64,000 bases of DNA from the NCBI RefSeq assembly GCF_903819435.1, contig NZ_CAIJDP010000060.1, positions 124,001-188,000 on the forward strand, given 5' to 3'. Source of the DNA: Flavobacterium salmonis. Lineage in GTDB: Bacteria; Bacteroidota; Bacteroidia; Flavobacteriales; Flavobacteriaceae. The notes under the pieces were generated by a model that saw only the letters and a list, made by a program, of their open reading frames with translations, ran no database searches and was not told the origin of the DNA. Shown one piece after another: positions 1 through 8,936 of the stretch; within the stretch, counting starts at the first letter, position 1, and the number at the start of each line of letters is the position of its first letter. A program made the position numbers and the translations under genes.

Positions 1-414
1 CTGCGTTTATTGGAACCTGCCCAGACTTCTGGCCGTATCATTCCCAAAGGTACCATCTTAACGGCTGCGGCTAAGATTCAGACAGGGCGTTTACAGCTAA
101 AAGTTACTTCTATAGAAATCGACGGTACTATCATCCCTGTCGAAATCACAATCTATGACCTTGATGGACAGCAGGGTTTGTCTGTTCCTTATTCAGCGGA
201 AATGAATGCCCTTAGCGAAATGACCGGCAATATGAGCCAGCAATCAGGAACAAGCCTGATGCTGACCCAATCGGCAGGACAGCAGATAGCTGCAGAGATG
301 AGCAAAGGAGTGGTTCAGGGGATTTCCGGTTACTTCTCCAAAAAAGTAAGGACACCGAAAGTTACCCTAAAATCTGGGCATCAGGTTTTTCTTGTTTCAA
401 AAAATAAAAAATAA
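1..414 (+). CDS. traM: Conjugative transposon protein TraM, C-terminal part (cut by window start)
   Basis: The reading frame is open from base 1, so only the last 137 residues are visible and the start lies upstream. The visible part matches the C-terminal domain of Bacteroidota TraM, a VirB10-like channel component of the type IV conjugation machinery. Visible landmarks are the beta-rich stretch beginning RIIPKGTILTAAA, the IDGTIIPVEI strand and the AGQQIAAEMSKGV helix, then a lysine-rich end. TraN follows 25 bases downstream on the same strand, which is the usual traM-traN-traO order of CTnDOT-type elements. I am sure of the family; the exact start cannot be seen. Confidence 0.9.
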   Translation: MRLLEPAQTSGRIIPKGTILTAAAKIQTGRLQLKVTSIEIDGTIIPVEITIYDLDGQQGLSVPYSAEMNALSEMTGNMSQQSGTSLMLTQSAGQQIAAEMSKGVVQGISGYFSKKVRTPKVTLKSGHQVFLVSKNKK

Positions 415-439
415 TAGTAAACTTAAAATCAATAACATA

Positions 440-1333
440 ATGAAAAATCATTTAAAAACCTTTTGGGCTTTTGCCTTAATGATCGGCTCTATTGTGTCCT
501 CTATGGCACAGGATGCTGTACAATCGCCACTTACTATGGGCGCTATACAGCCCTATCAGATGGAAGTAACTTATGATAAGACTTCCCATCTGATTTTCCC
601 CACTGCCATCCGTTATGTGGATCTCGGAAGTGAATACCTGATTGCCGCAAAGGCTGAAGATGCAGAAAATGTGCTTCGTGTAAAAGCATCGGTAAGGGAG
701 TTTGAAGCTGAAACCAATTTTTCGGTGATTACCGATGACGGCCGCTTTTACAGTTTCAACGTGTATTATAATCCTTCTCCGGAGACATTGGGCTACAGCC
801 TTATCACCATGCAAAAGACAATGGATAAATCTGCCGCAAACGATGTGCTTTTTGAAGAGCTGGGCAATAATTCGCCGTCTCTGGCAGGACTGGTGCTGGA
901 AACCATCTATAAAAAAGACAAACGTTTTGTAAAGCATATCGGGGCGAAAAGTTTTGGCATTCAGTTTATCCTGAAAGGAATTTACATCCATAATGGTAAA
1001 TACTATTTCCATACCCAGCTGGCAAACCGCACCAATGTTCCCTTTCAGATTGATTTTATCAATTTCAAAGTGGTGGATAAGAAAATAGCCAAACGCACCG
1101 TGATACAGGAAAGATCACTGATACCGCTTCGAACCTATAAGCCGCTGGATGAGATCGGCGCAAAAGCAAGCGAACAAAACGTGTTTTTGTTAGACCAATT
1201 TACCATGGCTGATGATAAAGTACTGCTGGTAGATATTTTCGAGAAAAACGGAGGCAGACACCAAACGCTTGCGGTAGAAAATTCGGATCTGATAAAAGCG
1301 CGACTCATTAATGATATGCACCTGAAATTTTAG
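440..1333 (+). CDS. traN: Conjugative transposon protein TraN (DUF4138)
   Basis: This is a 298-residue exported protein of the CTnDOT-type conjugation apparatus, thought to sit at the outer-membrane side of the mating channel next to TraM. I place the start at the ATG at 440 because the product then opens with a clean signal peptide (MKNHLKTFWAFALM..., cleavage after SMAQ); a TTG at 392 would overlap traM and bury the signal. The body is beta-rich with the TraN-typical SHLIFPTAIRYVDLGSEYLIA segment near residues 50-70. TraO starts 24 bases after its stop, so the genes are probably cotranscribed. Family identity is from its sequence and its position between traM and traO. Confidence 0.92.
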   Translation: MKNHLKTFWAFALMIGSIVSSMAQDAVQSPLTMGAIQPYQMEVTYDKTSHLIFPTAIRYVDLGSEYLIAAKAEDAENVLRVKASVREFEAETNFSVITDDGRFYSFNVYYNPSPETLGYSLITMQKTMDKSAANDVLFEELGNNSPSLAGLVLETIYKKDKRFVKHIGAKSFGIQFILKGIYIHNGKYYFHTQLANRTNVPFQIDFINFKVVDKKIAKRTVIQERSLIPLRTYKPLDEIGAKASEQNVFLLDQFTMADDKVLLVDIFEKNGGRHQTLAVENSDLIKARLINDMHLKF

Positions 1334-1357
1334 TAATCCATTAAACGACAAAATAAA

Positions 1358-1918
1358 ATGAAAAAATATATCTATACCGTGATGCTTGTTTTGATGGGCA
1401 TCACAATAGCACAGGCACAACGCATGCTGGCAAAACAAAAAGGACTGGAAGTAAATGCAGGTGTATTATCCAATGATAAAATTGGCAATGATTATTACCT
1501 CAATATCGGTATGACCGTTAACGGAAAAAACGGCAATTACCTGCTTTGGGCATTGGAATACACGCACCAATACCACGATTATAAAAACCTCCGTATTCCG
1601 CAGGAAACCTATACCGCCGAGGGCGGGTACAGTTTTTTCCTATTGGGAGATGGACGTAAGAACATTACCCTCAATGCCGCAATAACCGGCGTAGCCGGTT
1701 ACGAAAGCATCAATCGGGGTGAAACTATATTGTATGACGGAGCGAAAATACTAAGCGGGGATAATTTTATCTTCGGAGCTGGGGGGCGTTTGACTATTGA
1801 AACCTACCTGTCAGACCGATTTGTGTTAGTGCTGCAGGGACGTGCAAAGGCTTTATGGGGTACGGATCTAAAGCAGTTCCGGCCATCTGCAGGTGTGGGA
1901 TTAAGGTTTAATTTTTAA
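1358..1918 (+). CDS. traO: Conjugal transfer protein TraO
   Basis: A 186-residue outer-membrane-type protein with a signal peptide (MKKYIYTVMLVLMG, cleavage near IAQAQ). The rest alternates short beta strands and glycine-rich turns and ends with GVGLRFNF, an aromatic C-terminus typical of outer-membrane beta barrels. It lies directly between TraN and the DUF3872 protein, the standard place of TraO in Bacteroidota conjugative elements. Its exact molecular job in mating is not established; it is taken to be part of the envelope-spanning transfer complex. Confidence 0.9.
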   Translation: MKKYIYTVMLVLMGITIAQAQRMLAKQKGLEVNAGVLSNDKIGNDYYLNIGMTVNGKNGNYLLWALEYTHQYHDYKNLRIPQETYTAEGGYSFFLLGDGRKNITLNAAITGVAGYESINRGETILYDGAKILSGDNFIFGAGGRLTIETYLSDRFVLVLQGRAKALWGTDLKQFRPSAGVGLRFNF

Positions 1919-1929
1919 AACAAAAAACG

Positions 1930-2370
1930 ATGACAACATCTTTTAATAAGTTCAGAATAAAATTACTGCCGTTATTGCTGGCAGTGCTGATAAGCTCTGT
2001 TACGCTCTTGTCCTGTAATAAGGACGAACTGGAAATACAGAATGATTTCCCTTTTGAGGTAAAAGTAATGCCCGTACCTAAAGACATTTCGAGTGGTGAT
2101 ACCGTGGAAATAAGGTTAACCATACAGCCGGCGGGTAATTACACGGGCACGCAGTATTTCATCCGCTACTTTCAATTTGACGGGCAGGGAACCTTGCAGT
2201 ATTACAATGAACCGCCTTACCAGCCCAATGATCTGTATCCGATATCAGCGGAGCAATTCCGGTTGTATTACACTTCAAATTCCACTGTTTCCCAGTCTTT
2301 CGAAGTATGGATTTCGGATAATTTCGGGAATGAAAAACAGTTGAGTTTTCAGTTTAATAATACTGATTAG
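1930..2370 (+). CDS. DUF3872 lipoprotein (TraQ-like)
   Basis: A 146-residue protein with an N-terminal membrane segment (residues about 12-30) ending in a lipobox-like LLSC, so it is probably lipid-anchored. After Cys-34 it carries one beta-sandwich-like domain containing FEVKVMP and QYFIRYFQFDGQG, which is how DUF3872 proteins look; in CTnDOT nomenclature this is TraQ. It begins 11 bases after traO and is followed by a strong hairpin, so it is probably the last gene of the tra transcript. TraP, a primase found between TraO and TraQ in some Bacteroides elements, is absent here. Confidence 0.82.
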   Translation: MTTSFNKFRIKLLPLLLAVLISSVTLLSCNKDELEIQNDFPFEVKVMPVPKDISSGDTVEIRLTIQPAGNYTGTQYFIRYFQFDGQGTLQYYNEPPYQPNDLYPISAEQFRLYYTSNSTVSQSFEVWISDNFGNEKQLSFQFNNTD

Positions 2371-2382
2371 GCTAATTGCTTA

Positions 2383-2409
2383 CACGGCTTATCTTTTGGA
2401 TAAGCCGTG
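2383..2409 (+). terminator. Hairpin after the tra genes
   Basis: A perfect 11-base-pair stem (CACGGCTTATC pairing with GATAAGCCGTG) around a five-base loop begins 13 bases after the stop of the DUF3872 gene. It is followed by a T-containing but not uninterrupted stretch (ctgcttta), so it is a plausible, not textbook, intrinsic terminator for the tra operon. Confidence 0.65.
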
Positions 2410-2499
2410 CTGCTTTACAGGATATTTGTAAAAGAATAATTTTAGAAGTTCTTAAATATTTTTTAATTTTATATCAGGAAACTATTAAAAATAAAGTGT

Positions 2500-2778
2500 A
2501 TGACTTCATCATTGGTAATAGGAATACTATTTTTGGTTTTGGGCTTGGGATTACGCTACTGGATTAACCGGCGAAAATTTTACAGGCGTGGTCCTATGGG
2601 AGCTGAGGGTTTCTCATCTTATGAAAAATCGGTTGCTATTAAGTTTATTGAACTAGTAGGAAAATGGATCGCTTATGCGATGATTATTTTTGGACTACTA
2701 TCATTGTGGGTTTATTCACGTGAGAAAAAAGAAAAGGAAAAGCAGGTAACAAAAATAGAAAAAACTGTTCCATACTGA
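2500..2778 (+). CDS. Small membrane protein of the conjugative element, unknown function
   Basis: A 92-residue protein with two predicted membrane helices (about residues 4-20 and 52-71) and a highly charged lysine/glutamate-rich tail (EKKEKEKQVTKIEK). The ATG at 2500 follows a 90-base gap after the tra hairpin. The intervening loop is basic and contains KFYRRGP. Small two-helix proteins of this kind are common directly after the tra genes in flavobacterial elements, where they are labelled inconsistently; I see nothing that assigns a reaction. It could be a mating-pair or entry-exclusion accessory, but that is only a guess from position. Confidence 0.6.
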   Translation: MTSSLVIGILFLVLGLGLRYWINRRKFYRRGPMGAEGFSSYEKSVAIKFIELVGKWIAYAMIIFGLLSLWVYSREKKEKEKQVTKIEKTVPY

Positions 2779-2913
2779 TACTTATTCTTATTGTATAGAA
2801 ACTGATACAGTGCAAAAGTTGATGCGAGGTCTAATGTTCAATTAACCAAACCAGCCACATTTTGTCAAACTGCTTCATGCTGTGCACTTCTTTACTTATT
2901 ATATTATACTATA

Positions 2914-2942
2914 TTATAGTGTTTAGATAAATCACACTATAA
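2914..2942 (-). terminator. Hairpin over the end of the ATPase gene
   Basis: TTATAGTGT at 2914-2922 can pair with ACACTATAA at 2934-2942, a 9-base-pair stem that overlaps the stop codon (2937-2939) of the minus-strand ATPase gene. There is no T run behind it, so the terminator reading is weak. It may instead mark the edge of an inserted segment. Confidence 0.35.
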
Positions 2943-5813
2943 ACAACTAAAAATAGCTTCAACCTTAGCAACGTACTTCTCTGCTGTAGGCTTATCAATA
3001 ATATCACTGGTACAAACACTATTACTATAAGTGTGTCCTGCACAATTTCTCAAATCTAATATGTTTCGACAGGTGTTAAATAATCCTTCTGCTGTATTAT
3101 AATCTGCAAAAATAATTTTCAAATAATTTGAAAATTCGACCATTAAAGGAACAGAATTGTAATTGTAAGTAGAATTTTTTGTCGGGGAGATATAGTAAAA
3201 TAATTCAAAGATTTGAGTTAAGTTTCCAAATGCCCATTTATTAGCATTTTGCACGTAATTAAATAGATTAAATAGGTTTACTTTTTGATTTGTGTTTATC
3301 TCATAATTAGAATTACTATTATCAAGTGCTAATCCTAAATCAGTAAATACACTTCTAATTTCATTCGCATAGTCTGTGCACCATGTATTTATATCAGCAG
3401 TACTTTTAATGCCTTTAAAATCATTGACCCATTTTATCATCTCAAATTCAACTGCTCGGCCATACTGTATGATAACAGGTGCAAAATCTGCATTGTTGTC
3501 TAAATTCTTTAATAGAAATTTACCTGTTGATAAATATTTAAGTGTTTTTGAACTGTTAATTTTATTTTCATTTATAATCGTTTTAATTTCTGCTAAATAT
3601 TTTAAATAATTAGTTTTATCTGTATAATTATCAATGTTATCTTCTTGCTCTTTTATGATTGCTTGAAGTTTTAATTCTTTTTCATCTTTCTCTCTTTTAA
3701 TTCCATCAAGTTCCTCTTCTAATTCATTTTTTCCCGTAGTTGCAGTTGACAGTTTTTGATTGAGTTCCTCTATTTTGACATCATATTCTTCAAGCGTTTC
3801 AGTAGAATTTTTAAGTTTTTCTTTTATTGTTTCATAATCTTTTACAAAACTATTTCTTTCAATATTCAATAAACTTAGTTTCAAATTAGTCTGTTCGTCA
3901 AAAAATCCTTTTCCAAAATATTTTTCATAATCAATACTACCATCTTTACCTATTTTTACTTGATTAATGTAGTTATCTTTGAGTCCTTCTGTGACATCAT
4001 TAGGATGATTGAAATAATACATCTTAACATCATTTGAAGAAACTATTTTTCGACCTATATATTCTTGAAATTTATAAATTAGATACTCACTATGAGTCTC
4101 TATAAGAAACTGAATATTGAATCTCGAAGCAGCATCAATAAATAACTCCGCCATTTTTGACTGTAAGGAAGGATGCAGGTTAGCTTCTGGTTCTTCTATT
4201 AACAAAGTGGAAGGACTAAAATATACTGCCTGGCTTTGATAATCCCCTTCATTATAATCATATTCATGAACCCTCTTTTGTTCTTGGGCAATAATGGCTA
4301 TTTTCATAATGATTGGGAGTAACTGAGATATTCCATATCCTAAATCGATCAGAGGTGTTTTTGTTCCATCAAAATTAACTAGGAAAATTTTAGTTAACCC
4401 AATGGTTTCGTCTCTAAAAAATGAAAGCTCTTTTCCAATTTTAAAGCCTTTTTGTTTCTTTTTTCCATTTTGGTCAAATTCGTTAATCTCTCCTTTTCCA
4501 ATCCAAAAGTTTACAAAATTTTTGATTTGAGGTTGACTATCTAAATGTATAGCGGAAAAATCTCTTACAATATGAATCTCTTCACCATTCTGTTCGTCAA
4601 TAAACCATTCCCTGTTTCTGCCTCTTGAAGTGGGCAGAAAATAAACTTTTTTTAAACTGTCGATTTTTTTCTGAATAGCATCTGAAAAATCTTTTTCTAT
4701 TGCTGCTAATAGGCTAGTAAAAACTTCGCTAGTAGGTGTTGTTTGAAACGGTGAGGAGTTATAACGAGCAAGTAAATCTTCTTCCTCTCCGGTTTTTTCT
4801 TTTTTCTCAGAGTTCTCTTTTTCTTGTTCAGCATTTACAATCTCTCTTTCCATTCCATTTAAGATATTGGAAAAACTATGTTTGAAACATTCGTGAACTT
4901 TGGATTGACTATTATTCTTCCCTTTAAGAAGATCAATAATAATTTTTTTTTCTATTTCTAAAAAATTTAACTTTTCTTCTTCTGTTAATTCTGAATAATC
5001 AGAGAATAAACTTTTCCCTTGGATAATTTTTTTTGTGAAACCTTCATAACCATCCTTTTTCTTTTTAAAGAAAGGTAAGTCTAAAACGACACCCCCGAAT
5101 TTTTCAATTCTATTAAATAGATCAACAGTAAAATATTCTTCAGTTTGTTTATTGGGTTCTAATTCTGTTTTTATTTCTACGAAAGGTGTATCTATGATAA
5201 ATTGAATAATTTTTTTTAAATCAAGACTTGTTATCATTTCCCATTCAGGAGATTCATCATAATACTCTCTGTAAGCGATTATATTCGACCAATGTAGATA
5301 TTCCCCATTCTTTATAATCGCAATATTTTTAAAGTTGTGATAAATTTTAGTTTCATTGTTTTGTATAGATCGGTTGAGTTCATATCTAATCTCTAGAATC
5401 GCATTTATATCTCGACTGTTTCCAAATTTTATTGGAAAAGCAAATACTAAATCTTCATCTTCTTCAAAAATAGGTCGAGCACCTGAGTATTCATCATATT
5501 TTTCATGAAAATCTGAAATTCGCGAATACATAGTTTGATCTTTTGGAATTCCTGAGTTTTTAAAAACCGCCATTGTAGCTCGATTAAAGATTCGGTCAAG
5601 ATTTCCAAGTTCATGTTTCATAGTCTTAAAATCTAAGGTTTCTGAATCAATTCCATCTTTAAAATTATGAACCAAAAATTGTATTGCTTTGAAAACAGAG
5701 CTTTTCCCCGCATTATTTGTACCTGTGATTAATGTAATAGGTGCAAATTCAAGATTTTCTTTATTATTGAAAGTCCTAAAATTTTGTAAACCTAATCCCT
5801 CTAAGTTTGGCAT
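2937..5813 (-). CDS. AAA/ABC-type ATPase with coiled coil and C-terminal HEPN-like R-x4-H motif; candidate defence protein
   Basis: A 958-residue cytoplasmic protein. The N-terminal P-loop is GTNNAGKSS (residues 31-39), with an ABC-like signature LGYGISQLLP near 489, a Walker B segment LLIEEPEANLHP near 535 and an ETHSEYL switch region near 571. This is the arrangement of OLD/RecF-like AAA ATPases, but no TOPRIM nuclease domain follows. Instead there is a coiled coil (about 650-740) and a helical C-terminal domain ending with LRNCAGH, where R922 and H927 form the R-x4-H pattern of HEPN ribonucleases. The gene is alone, minus-strand and AT-rich between the tra and PRTRC blocks, which suggests cargo. 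By analogy with RloC/PrrC it could be an ATPase-gated RNase; that is inference. Confidence 0.75.
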   Translation of the reverse strand: MPNLEGLGLQNFRTFNNKENLEFAPITLITGTNNAGKSSVFKAIQFLVHNFKDGIDSETLDFKTMKHELGNLDRIFNRATMAVFKNSGIPKDQTMYSRISDFHEKYDEYSGARPIFEEDEDLVFAFPIKFGNSRDINAILEIRYELNRSIQNNETKIYHNFKNIAIIKNGEYLHWSNIIAYREYYDESPEWEMITSLDLKKIIQFIIDTPFVEIKTELEPNKQTEEYFTVDLFNRIEKFGGVVLDLPFFKKKKDGYEGFTKKIIQGKSLFSDYSELTEEEKLNFLEIEKKIIIDLLKGKNNSQSKVHECFKHSFSNILNGMEREIVNAEQEKENSEKKEKTGEEEDLLARYNSSPFQTTPTSEVFTSLLAAIEKDFSDAIQKKIDSLKKVYFLPTSRGRNREWFIDEQNGEEIHIVRDFSAIHLDSQPQIKNFVNFWIGKGEINEFDQNGKKKQKGFKIGKELSFFRDETIGLTKIFLVNFDGTKTPLIDLGYGISQLLPIIMKIAIIAQEQKRVHEYDYNEGDYQSQAVYFSPSTLLIEEPEANLHPSLQSKMAELFIDAASRFNIQFLIETHSEYLIYKFQEYIGRKIVSSNDVKMYYFNHPNDVTEGLKDNYINQVKIGKDGSIDYEKYFGKGFFDEQTNLKLSLLNIERNSFVKDYETIKEKLKNSTETLEEYDVKIEELNQKLSTATTGKNELEEELDGIKREKDEKELKLQAIIKEQEDNIDNYTDKTNYLKYLAEIKTIINENKINSSKTLKYLSTGKFLLKNLDNNADFAPVIIQYGRAVEFEMIKWVNDFKGIKSTADINTWCTDYANEIRSVFTDLGLALDNSNSNYEINTNQKVNLFNLFNYVQNANKWAFGNLTQIFELFYYISPTKNSTYNYNSVPLMVEFSNYLKIIFADYNTAEGLFNTCRNILDLRNCAGHTYSNSVCTSDIIDKPTAEKYVAKVEAIFSCL

Positions 5814-6217
5814 TATTATAGATTGTTATTTTTATGTGATATCCTTTATTGGCTTTGTCTTGAGTTACGACTTATCTCGAATATGTGCAATTCGCATTTT
5901 AATATTATTATACATTTTATTCGCAAAGTAAATTTACTAAATTAATTTTATCTACAGCAGACTGTAAGCCAAATCCATTAGAAACCAAGCAGCGTTCTTT
6001 TGCTCTTTTCTTCGGTCGCTTATGTGGAAAGAAAAGAAGCCCAAAATGTGGTTGAGGGATGTGTATCCCTGCCAAAAACGTCACAACCGCTTTGGTAAAA
6101 TGTAAGGGAAAGGAATTTGGGAAGGGACATTTTTCCAATGTGGTTGTTCCGATTTTATGCAAAAAGACTGTCTCGACCATCGGAAGGGTCTGTCTTTTTG
6201 CCGCCGAAAATTGGTTT
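5814..6217. other. Intergenic region between ATPase and PRTRC ThiF genes
   Basis: About 400 bases without a convincing gene. The right side (roughly 5820-5930) is very AT-rich and must carry the promoter of the minus-strand ATPase gene. From about 5960 the composition shifts to that of the PRTRC block. Open frames here lack ribosome-binding sites or recognisable protein features and I regard them as chance. The composition step supports separate origins for the ATPase gene and the PRTRC block. Confidence 0.5.
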
Positions 6218-7024
6218 TCAGCCAACTTTTATCGGATGGGTTCGGAAATCCTTCAGATTGTGAAAAAATCCCCTGTATCGGGTCATTCCGTTGCGGAACA
6301 ATCCCCAAAGCAATGAGCATCCCATCTGGGTCAAAGAAGAATTGATAAACAAATCCTGTTTGTCCAACGCTTCTGCTAAACTGCAACTTGGAGTGTCGTC
6401 CTGCTGTTCGGACTCTTTGAGCAGTTCTGCAAATTCATCTGTGACCATTGGCAGGCTTGCCACCGTTTGGTATTTCTCTGAACTAGGCTGTTTTATCTCT
6501 GTGATAGTAGATAGCAGGACTTGCCCTGTGTGCTGGCTGTTGCCAAAGTCCAGCCAATATTTTGGCTCGTCTTGGTAGTTTCTGCGGTTGCTTGCTTCTT
6601 TTAGGATTTCAGCCACTCCAAACCTTGCCTGTACGCTGTCCACACAAGTAATATAAAGTGTAGCCATTGCAAATTGGGGCAACCTGCCGAAATTGTCCTT
6701 TTCAAATTTTACCGTTTCCGCTTTCCAATTAGTACCTGAAAAGCGGTTGACACGATTGATTAAAGCAACGGATTTGTACAATCCTATTTCGCACTCTGCA
6801 AAACGCTGTCTGCCTAGATTGGCATTCGTTATTACATCATCATCCCAAAGTCGAACGGATAATCCTGCGTGTCCGAGTTCAATTAAACTGTGGTTCATTT
6901 CCATCAGGGCAGTCAAGACTTTTGAGCCTGTGCCACCTGCACCGATTAAATTTACGGCAATCGGATTGGCGGAATTAATCAGATAGTTGTCCGTAAAATG
7001 GACTTTTATTTTTTCAGTGTTCAT
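6218..7024 (-). CDS. PRTRC system ThiF family protein
   Basis: A 268-residue E1-like/ThiF-fold protein. The nucleotide-binding loop is GAGGTGSK (residues 29-36), followed by the acidic LWDDD region and the N-x-x-R-Q segment (NLGRQRF) that bind and adenylate in this superfamily; ITCVDSVQAR is the following beta-strand region. PRTRC stands for ParB-related, ThiF-related cassette, a set of plasmid and integrative-element genes whose function is unknown. It overlaps the upstream PRTRC B gene by four bases (ATGA), so the two are translationally coupled. No ubiquitin-like substrate or JAB peptidase partner is present in the window. Family call is firm; the substrate is unknown. Confidence 0.9.
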   Translation of the reverse strand: MNTEKIKVHFTDNYLINSANPIAVNLIGAGGTGSKVLTALMEMNHSLIELGHAGLSVRLWDDDVITNANLGRQRFAECEIGLYKSVALINRVNRFSGTNWKAETVKFEKDNFGRLPQFAMATLYITCVDSVQARFGVAEILKEASNRRNYQDEPKYWLDFGNSQHTGQVLLSTITEIKQPSSEKYQTVASLPMVTDEFAELLKESEQQDDTPSCSLAEALDKQDLFINSSLTQMGCSLLWGLFRNGMTRYRGFFHNLKDFRTHPIKVG

Positions 7025-7746
7025 CTGATTAGGTTTTTAAGTGTTTTGTTATTTGGTTTTAATACTTCTTTCGGAAAGGTTTTATCTGTGCCAATTAGGT
7101 TTTTCCATAGGGTTGCACAATTTCCTTTTATTGGATTGTAGTTTCCCAATAAATGACTGAAATAACTGTTGAAAAAGTAATGTTCCCAAGCAGTGGTAAA
7201 TTCCTCTACCGAAACTGAATTTTTGATATCTATACTTACCGTTCCCATACATACGTTTCCGTTTTCATAGACATTGAAAAAAGGGGCATAATATAATGGT
7301 GTTTTCTCTGTGGGTCTTCTCTCGCTTGCAAGGGCAAATACGCAGAGGCTGTTTTTATTTGCATACCAAACCATTGGCGGAACATAAGACATTCCGCTCG
7401 AAATGTCCAAACCATTCACAAAAAACAATTGTCGCTCCTGTGCTTTGGTGTACCAAAGCACTGTCCCTTTTTCACTCGGGTTGATGTGCAGAATGTTGGT
7501 CGGCAAAATTCCCTTTGGCTTTAAAAAGGCTTTGCTTTTTTCTTCATGGGTCTGCAATGACTTTGCCAATACGCTGGCTTCCTTTACGGTCAAAGGATGG
7601 GCATTGATGGGATTTCCGTTTTTGTCCATATCAAAATGCTCCACATACATATTGGTGTCAGTTCCTTTGGTTTCATAAAAAACCAAAGCGGATTTCGGGT
7701 GGTACAATGTCCCGAAATTCTCGGTGATGTCGTTTAAATTGTTCAT
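7021..7746 (-). CDS. PRTRC system protein B
   Basis: A 241-residue soluble protein placed between the ThiF protein and the larger PRTRC protein, with four-base overlaps at both ends, so the three are one translation-coupled unit. The segment LLGNYNPIKGNCATLWKNLIG near the C-terminus and the start PKSALVFYETKG are typical of PRTRC protein B. No catalytic motif is evident. In other bacteria this family always travels with the ThiF and C/E proteins on mobile elements, which is the basis for thinking they act together; the activity is unknown. Confidence 0.85.
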   Translation of the reverse strand: MNNLNDITENFGTLYHPKSALVFYETKGTDTNMYVEHFDMDKNGNPINAHPLTVKEASVLAKSLQTHEEKSKAFLKPKGILPTNILHINPSEKGTVLWYTKAQERQLFFVNGLDISSGMSYVPPMVWYANKNSLCVFALASERRPTEKTPLYYAPFFNVYENGNVCMGTVSIDIKNSVSVEEFTTAWEHYFFNSYFSHLLGNYNPIKGNCATLWKNLIGTDKTFPKEVLKPNNKTLKNLIR

Positions 7747-8918
7747 TTATATTCCGTTTTATATTCATATAACAACCCGCATAAATCGTTCAACAAGGGA
7801 AACAGGCGGTTCTCAAAATCAAGGCTTCCCGCTGTTATTGCACTTGCGTCAAAGTGCTTGCAGATGGTGGGTTCTTCCATTTCCCCGTACTCGTTAAATT
7901 CATTGTTGATGCTGTCCGAAAGGCTTTCGTATAGCCAGCCTTTGGTATAAGCTATAAAGGAAATGTACTTTTCCATCCCGATGGTTTCATTGTCACCCTC
8001 ATCATTATAAGGGTCTTGTTCCGAAATAGGTGCATTTCTAAAAATGCCTGCTGTGGGATATTCCGTAAAAAGTGCAAAGGCATTGCAAGCTACCTGCCAA
8101 CACTCTCGGTCAAAGGCATCAAGGCTTTTGAAGCTGTTTAAACGCTGTTCAAATACCTGCAAATTGATACGGTTGAATAGTTTTTGCTCTATCAAATCGC
8201 CAATCTGTTCAGCTTGCCTAAGTTCGCTTTTATAGCCCTCGGTTTCGTCCGTTTCATCGTCCTGTTCCACCCAATCGTTCATCATTTCATACATCCAGTA
8301 GAGGTACGTGTTTTCCTGTCTGTAATACGGAATGTCGGCAATATGGTACAGATAACTGCAAACCGACAGAAGTAACTGTGCGGTCTTTTTCCGATTTGGA
8401 TCGTGGAGCATTTTAAAGAGCGGAACTATGGGGATATAATACAACGTAGTTCCTGTATTGTATCGCTCCTCGCTTACCAAAAAGGTTTTGTTACTGTCCT
8501 GTACCAATCGCAAACTATCCCAATTGGTATGGGTGCGTTTTAATTTAGTTTCTATATCCCGCATCGCCAAAGCGATATTGTAGGGATAGCCGTAAAGCTG
8601 TGTCTGCATCAATTCAATGCTGTAATGCTCGGCAAGTTGGGAAAGGGACTTATAAAAATCCCTTTCCAGTTTTGCTGTTTCCTTACAAGCTTGTACGAAT
8701 GGTGCCGTTTTCAGTTTGGGCAGAAAGCTGCACTTTAGAATACCATTGGTAGCATGGCTGTCGGTACAGATTTCTGTTTGTCTTTGCCCACCTCGTTTGC
8801 ATCTTTGGGTCTCTGCATCCAATTGGCGAACTCGCCCAATTGTCGGTGCAACTGCTGTTGCCGTTTGGGTTCGGGCAGGGTAATAACTCCCGATATGATG
8901 TTGCGCTTCATAATTCAT
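7743..8918 (-). CDS. PRTRC-associated protein (probable PRTRC system protein F)
   Basis: A 391-residue protein with no signal peptide or membrane helix. The N-terminal 60 residues are basic and low in structure; the rest is predicted helical with several aromatic patches (YLYHIADIPYYRQ, MYEMMNDWVEQDDE). It sits in the slot occupied by PRTRC protein F in this gene order (C, F, B, ThiF) and overlaps the B gene by four bases. The name rests mainly on position and size because I see no diagnostic motif. It could alternatively be a lineage-specific accessory of the cassette. Confidence 0.65.
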   Translation of the reverse strand: MNYEAQHHIGSYYPARTQTATAVAPTIGRVRQLDAETQRCKRGGQRQTEICTDSHATNGILKCSFLPKLKTAPFVQACKETAKLERDFYKSLSQLAEHYSIELMQTQLYGYPYNIALAMRDIETKLKRTHTNWDSLRLVQDSNKTFLVSEERYNTGTTLYYIPIVPLFKMLHDPNRKKTAQLLLSVCSYLYHIADIPYYRQENTYLYWMYEMMNDWVEQDDETDETEGYKSELRQAEQIGDLIEQKLFNRINLQVFEQRLNSFKSLDAFDRECWQVACNAFALFTEYPTAGIFRNAPISEQDPYNDEGDNETIGMEKYISFIAYTKGWLYESLSDSINNEFNEYGEMEEPTICKHFDASAITAGSLDFENRLFPLLNDLCGLLYEYKTEYK

Positions 8919-8936
8919 CGTTTTTACTGTTTTGGT

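Noticed and set aside
476-1012. 178-codon frame antisense to traN
   Set aside because: It lies entirely inside traN on the other strand, has no ribosome-binding site or protein-like composition, and is a shadow of a well-supported gene.
5917-6386. Several overlapping frames of 62-102 codons before the ThiF gene
   Set aside because: They overlap each other on both strands, lack starts with ribosome-binding sites and do not resemble proteins.
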